Shown in pieces: positions 6,752 through 9,389 of a stretch of 9,389 nucleotides of DNA (positions are counted from its first letter, which is position 1; every line of letters starts with the position of its first letter). Location of the stretch: NCBI GenBank assembly GCA_934654625.1, contig CAKUGM010000056.1, positions 1 to 9,389 on the forward strand. Reading direction: 5' to 3'. The DNA is from an uncultured Collinsella sp. (GTDB lineage Bacteria > Actinomycetota > Coriobacteriia > Coriobacteriales > Coriobacteriaceae). Below the pieces are notes generated by a model. That model did not search any database, had not been told where the DNA came from, and saw only the letters and a program-made list of their open reading frames with translations. The position numbers and the translations under genes were made by a program.

Positions 6752-7498
6752 TCAACGCTCCTCACATGAAAATAAGCTCAGTTGCTCCCCCTCCAGACAG
6801 AACCGTAAATCCAAATCGTGCAGCGTATAGCTGCGGTTGAACCGTTCTGTTGCCTTATTGGGGGCATCCTGCAATTCCAGCAACAGCTGCCATAAATCGG
6901 GGTGGGCGTTGTACAGGTGCCGAAGTTCCCGCATGGACGCATTGGGACAGAACCAGCAGCCGCCGCGCCCTGTGAACGCATATAGCGGGGACAGCAGCCC
7001 CTCGGCTTGGCACATTGACCGCGCGTCTTTCTCGGTCAGGTTGTACTTTGCCAACAGGGAGGTTTGGTTTGCCTTGAGCCGTGCCAGTCGTATCGGTTCA
7101 TCGGCGGCAATCCCCAGATAGTAAACCGTGTCCTGCGGCAATGTTTTCTGGTAGGTGCGTATGGGCGGCAGTTTGCAGTCCCTTTGTATACTGCAGCGCC
7201 CGGTCAGCGGAAAGGACGCCAGCTTTCCCTCGGCATTGCCGCGGCTTACGATGCGGTAAAAACAGTCCAAATATGTCTTTTGCCCGCGCAGGATCTTTGT
7301 GGGAATGCCGCGCTTTTCAAAATACGGGATTGCTGTTTCATAGATGAACCGCTTATGCTCCGGCAGTTCCCCCGATACAGTATCGCTGAACATCACCTCG
7401 GAATAAACCAGCTCATCCAGCGGTTCGCCGTGCTGCAGGGCAAGCAGCGCCGTGGCGATGCTGTCTTTGCCAAAGCTGCAAGTCAGAATATGCTTCAT
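6752..7498 (-). CDS. PP-loop (PAPS-reductase-like) protein of unknown function
   Basis: This 248-residue protein of the adenine nucleotide alpha-hydrolase/PAPS reductase superfamily has a PP-loop, SFGKDS at 8-13, that binds and adenylates with ATP. Cysteines occur in two pairs, C102-x5-C108 (GRCSIQRDCK) and C181-x2-C184 (GGCWFCPN), a spacing suited to a metal or Fe-S cluster as in DndC-like and some tRNA-thiolation enzymes. The classical PAPS reductase C-terminal redox motif (ECGLH-type) is not seen, so a sulfate-assimilation role is unlikely. Substrate is unknown; nucleic-acid thiolation or base modification is a guess. ATG 7498 has GAGGA 6 nt upstream and overlaps the stop of a preceding 21-codon ORF (ATGA). 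The context between adhesin and sortase does not explain it. Confidence 0.75.
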   Translation of the reverse strand: MKHILTCSFGKDSIATALLALQHGEPLDELVYSEVMFSDTVSGELPEHKRFIYETAIPYFEKRGIPTKILRGQKTYLDCFYRIVSRGNAEGKLASFPLTGRCSIQRDCKLPPIRTYQKTLPQDTVYYLGIAADEPIRLARLKANQTSLLAKYNLTEKDARSMCQAEGLLSPLYAFTGRGGCWFCPNASMRELRHLYNAHPDLWQLLLELQDAPNKATERFNRSYTLHDLDLRFCLEGEQLSLFSCEER

Positions 7499-7560
7499 TC
7501 GATTTCCTCATAAAAAATGGGCGGCCCTCGCGGGTCACCCATAGTGGTTGGATAGTTCAT
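7495..7560 (-). CDS. Small ORF / possible leader peptide (21 aa)
   Basis: This short ORF begins at ATG 7560, 11 nt after the adhesin stop; AAGGAA overlapping that stop lies 7 nt upstream as a ribosome site. It encodes MNYPTTMGDPRGPP and ends in FYEEIE. Its TGA overlaps the next start as ATGA, the same packing used elsewhere in this operon. The codons GGT to TTT contain a terminator-like hairpin and T-run, so translation would run through that structure. Whether the peptide itself matters is unknown; it may be a regulatory leader. It could also be a chance ORF, but good spacing at both ends argues against that. Confidence 0.45.
   Translation of the reverse strand: MNYPTTMGDPRGPPIFYEEIE
7512..7540 (-). 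terminator. Rho-independent terminator or attenuator after the adhesin gene
   Basis: Read on the minus strand, GGGTG (7540-7536) pairs with CGCCC (7523-7519, one G-U), then after an A/C mismatch CCC (7534-7532) pairs with GGG (7527-7525) around a GCGA tetraloop. It is followed by A and six T's (7517-7512). This fits an intrinsic terminator for the adhesin transcript. Only about 12 nt separate it from the PP-loop start, with no visible promoter, so downstream genes probably depend on readthrough. Confidence 0.7.
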
Positions 7561-7571
7561 GGTATGGTTCC

Positions 7572-9389
7572 TTATTCAGCTTCATCGTCGTCTTTTGGGG
7601 CAACGGCTTTGCAGTGGACGCACTTGTAAATCAGTGCCGCCAGCCCTGCCAAGGAAAGACCCGCCAGCGCCAGAAGCAGCCCCAGCGGGAAAGTATCGCC
7701 TGTCTGGGGGATCAGCGGTGTGGGGGTCGGTGTACTCGACGGTGTCGGCTGCACGGGCTGCTCAGGGATGGGGGCATCCTTCATAACCACGCGCTGCACC
7801 TCGCCGTTCGGCAGCACTGTAAAGGAAATATCCTCTGCAATTTCGTACCCGTTGGGGGCGGTGATTTCGGTCAGCGTATAGTCACCGGCAGGGAGTTTTT
7901 CAATGTAGTGCGGTTTGTCGGTGGATACCCAGCGTTCAATTTCTTTGCCGTCCTTGTCGGTAATGGTCAGTTCCGCGCCGGGCAATTCCTCCATTGTGGT
8001 CAGGTCCTTCTTGGAGATTTCCACCTTGATGACATCATCCAGCATCTCAAACCGCTGCACCTCACCGGTGGGCAGCACCGTAAACGGTACAATCTCGGCA
8101 GTGGCGTATCCGTCAGGGGTTTTCACCTCGGTCAGCGTATAATCGCCTGCGGGCAGTTTCTCAATGTAGTGAGGTTTGTCGGTGGATACCCAGCGGTCAA
8201 TTTCCTTGCCGTCCTTGTCGGTAATGGTCAGTTCCGCGCCGGGCAGTTCCTCCATCGTGGTCAGATCTTTCTTGGAGATTTCCACCTTGATGGTGTCATC
8301 ACGCATAATCACGGTTGCATCGTCCAGCAGTTTCCAATCATCCCACGTCCAGAACAGCAAGGACTTCTTGGTCAAATAGTAGACCTCGGCTTCCTGCAGG
8401 TTGCTGCCGTCCTCGTCCACCTTTTGCAGCAGACGGAAGGTAATCTCATCCGCCAGCGCATAGCCATCGGCGGGGCGGGTTTCGGTCAGGGTGTAGGCAT
8501 CGCCCAAGTGCAGCCCTGTGACGCGGTGGGGCGTGTCGGTGGACACCCATGAGGTTACCACATTCCCATCTGCATCTTGAATGCTCAAAGTGGCACCGGG
8601 CAGTTCCTCGTCATTGGTCAAATCGCGCTTGCTCACCCACATTTCGGTAGGTTTGTCGGTGCAGGTGCTTTCCAGAACCTGCACAGCCTGTCCATCGTAG
8701 GTAAAGGTGACTTCCATGGGTTCTTCGTTGACATAGTAGCCCAGCGGGGCACGGATTTCCTCGATGATATACTTGCCGCTGTTGGTGGCGGCGTCCTTGT
8801 GGGTGCTGCTGCCGTATTGTTCACCGCGGATGGGAATATCGCAATCGAAGTAGGTGGTGCCATCCGCATTGGTTTCGGGGCTGGTGGCTACCAGCTCACC
8901 GGCGGCAAAAACAAGGCTGCCGTCTGCATCGTAAATGTCATCGGCGGTGTACAGGTTGAACACGGCACCGGCAAGGTATTTGCCGCTTTCCTGATCGGTT
9001 TTGTAGATGCCGACTTTGGCCTTTTCGCGCTCGTTATGGAATTCAACAGCGTCAGTCGCAACAATTTCCTGCGTCTGGTTGTCCCACGCAAGGGTCACAT
9101 CAAAGGTGGCGTCCGTGCCTGCATAGCCATACGGCGGTTTGGTTTCCGCAATGTGATAGCTGCCCAGCGGCAGGGTCACGCTAACCTCACCGATGGTGCC
9201 ATCGTGGATGACGGACAGAAAATCATAGGTCGCCGCGGTGCGCGCAGGGGCAAAGACGGCAGTGTCGGCAGTGCCGTCGCCTGTGGTTACGACTGCCACC
9301 ACATCGCCCTTGGCGTACCAGAGGGTGCGGTTGCCGTAGTTATCAAGCTGGCGATCCTGCGTGTAGATGTCCTCGGCTGCCGTGATGGT
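7572..9389 (-). CDS. SpaA/Cna-B type cell-wall adhesin or pilin, C-terminal 605 residues (5' end beyond right edge)
   Basis: The frame is open to base 9389, so the N-terminus, signal peptide and true start lie outside; an in-frame GTG at 9302 has no reason to be the start. Numbering from the right edge, the visible protein has repeated prealbumin-like (Cna-B/SpaA) domains: one ending about 118 (E-box YHIAET), one about 124-245 (YIIEEI), one about 246-365 (YTLTET, with an insertion), and two near-identical 87-residue units at 366-452 and 453-539 (YTLTEV, YTLTEI). Each unit begins with a lysine strand (VEISKKDL), so intradomain Lys-Asn/Asp isopeptide bonds are plausible. A Pro/Thr-rich spacer (541-559) leads to the sorting signal IPQTG at 560-564, a hydrophobic span (565-588) and a short tail ending KDDDEAE. 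The role is surface attachment or mating-pair contact, displayed by the downstream sortase B. Confidence 0.9.
   Translation of the reverse strand, partial: TITAAEDIYTQDRQLDNYGNRTLWYAKGDVVAVVTTGDGTADTAVFAPARTAATYDFLSVIHDGTIGEVSVTLPLGSYHIAETKPPYGYAGTDATFDVTLAWDNQTQEIVATDAVEFHNEREKAKVGIYKTDQESGKYLAGAVFNLYTADDIYDADGSLVFAAGELVATSPETNADGTTYFDCDIPIRGEQYGSSTHKDAATNSGKYIIEEIRAPLGYYVNEEPMEVTFTYDGQAVQVLESTCTDKPTEMWVSKRDLTNDEELPGATLSIQDADGNVVTSWVSTDTPHRVTGLHLGDAYTLTETRPADGYALADEITFRLLQKVDEDGSNLQEAEVYYLTKKSLLFWTWDDWKLLDDATVIMRDDTIKVEISKKDLTTMEELPGAELTITDKDGKEIDRWVSTDKPHYIEKLPAGDYTLTEVKTPDGYATAEIVPFTVLPTGEVQRFEMLDDVIKVEISKKDLTTMEELPGAELTITDKDGKEIERWVSTDKPHYIEKLPAGDYTLTEITAPNGYEIAEDISFTVLPNGEVQRVVMKDAPIPEQPVQPTPSSTPTPTPLIPQTGDTFPLGLLLALAGLSLAGLAALIYKCVHCKAVAPKDDDEAE
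7773..8294 (-). repeat. Two tandem 261-bp coding repeats in the adhesin gene
   Basis: Copies at 8034-8294 and 7773-8033 each encode 87 residues beginning IKVEISKKDLTTMEELPG. The first half of each unit (7901-8027 versus 8162-8288) differs at only about 7 of 127 bases by hand comparison, while the second half is much more diverged. The copies encode adjacent Cna-B domains and could change in number by recombination. Confidence 0.88.

Noticed and set aside
7548..8552. + strand open frame of 334 codons with internal repeats
   Set aside because: It is the antisense shadow of the adhesin gene; the repeats merely mirror the Cna-B units on the other strand.
9300..9302. GTG as start codon of the adhesin
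   Set aside because: The frame stays open to the window edge with domain-like sequence (for example YGNRTLWYAKGDVVAVV), so the gene is simply cut.

Overview
The window is part of an integrative and conjugative element (ICE) from a Gram-positive gut-type Clostridia host, most likely Oscillospiraceae/Ruminococcaceae. This rests on a sortase and sorting-signal adhesin, strong AGGAGG-type ribosome sites, G+C of roughly 57% by spot count, and a gene set that I recall as typical of Tn1549/CTn-like elements (MobC, MOB-P relaxase, PcfB, VirD4, Maff2). The taxon is inferred, not proven. Every supported gene lies on the minus strand, so the window reads functionally from right to left.

Right part (9389 to about 5986): a surface module. 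A large SpaA/Cna-B adhesin, cut by the right edge, has tandem prealbumin-like domains, a proline-rich spacer and an IPQTG sorting signal. It is followed by a 21-codon ORF containing a terminator-like hairpin, then a PP-loop (PAPS-reductase-like) protein with four paired cysteines, then a class B sortase that probably anchors the adhesin.

Centre (5970 to 3173): DNA processing. A small serine-recombinase-like protein has lost the catalytic serine. Its 3' end runs into a cluster of perfect hairpins that is the best oriT candidate. MobC and the MOB-P relaxase (TAATG overlap) follow, then PcfB.

Left part (3172 to 187): coupling and channel. An ArdC-N-like protein, the VirD4 coupling ATPase and the small membrane protein Maff2 (ATGA overlap with virD4) form a continuous unit. 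Stop and start codons overlap or lie within about 15 nt at almost every junction from the PP-loop gene to Maff2, apart from the oriT gap, so this is probably one long operon.

Extreme left (116 to 1): the first 38 codons of a Phd/YefM antitoxin. It has its own extended -10 promoter and is clearly more A+T-rich than the rest. It looks like a toxin-antitoxin cassette inserted in the transfer operon downstream of Maff2; the toxin would lie outside the window.

No rRNA, tRNA, CRISPR array or insertion sequence was seen. There is no gene-free stretch over 300 bases.
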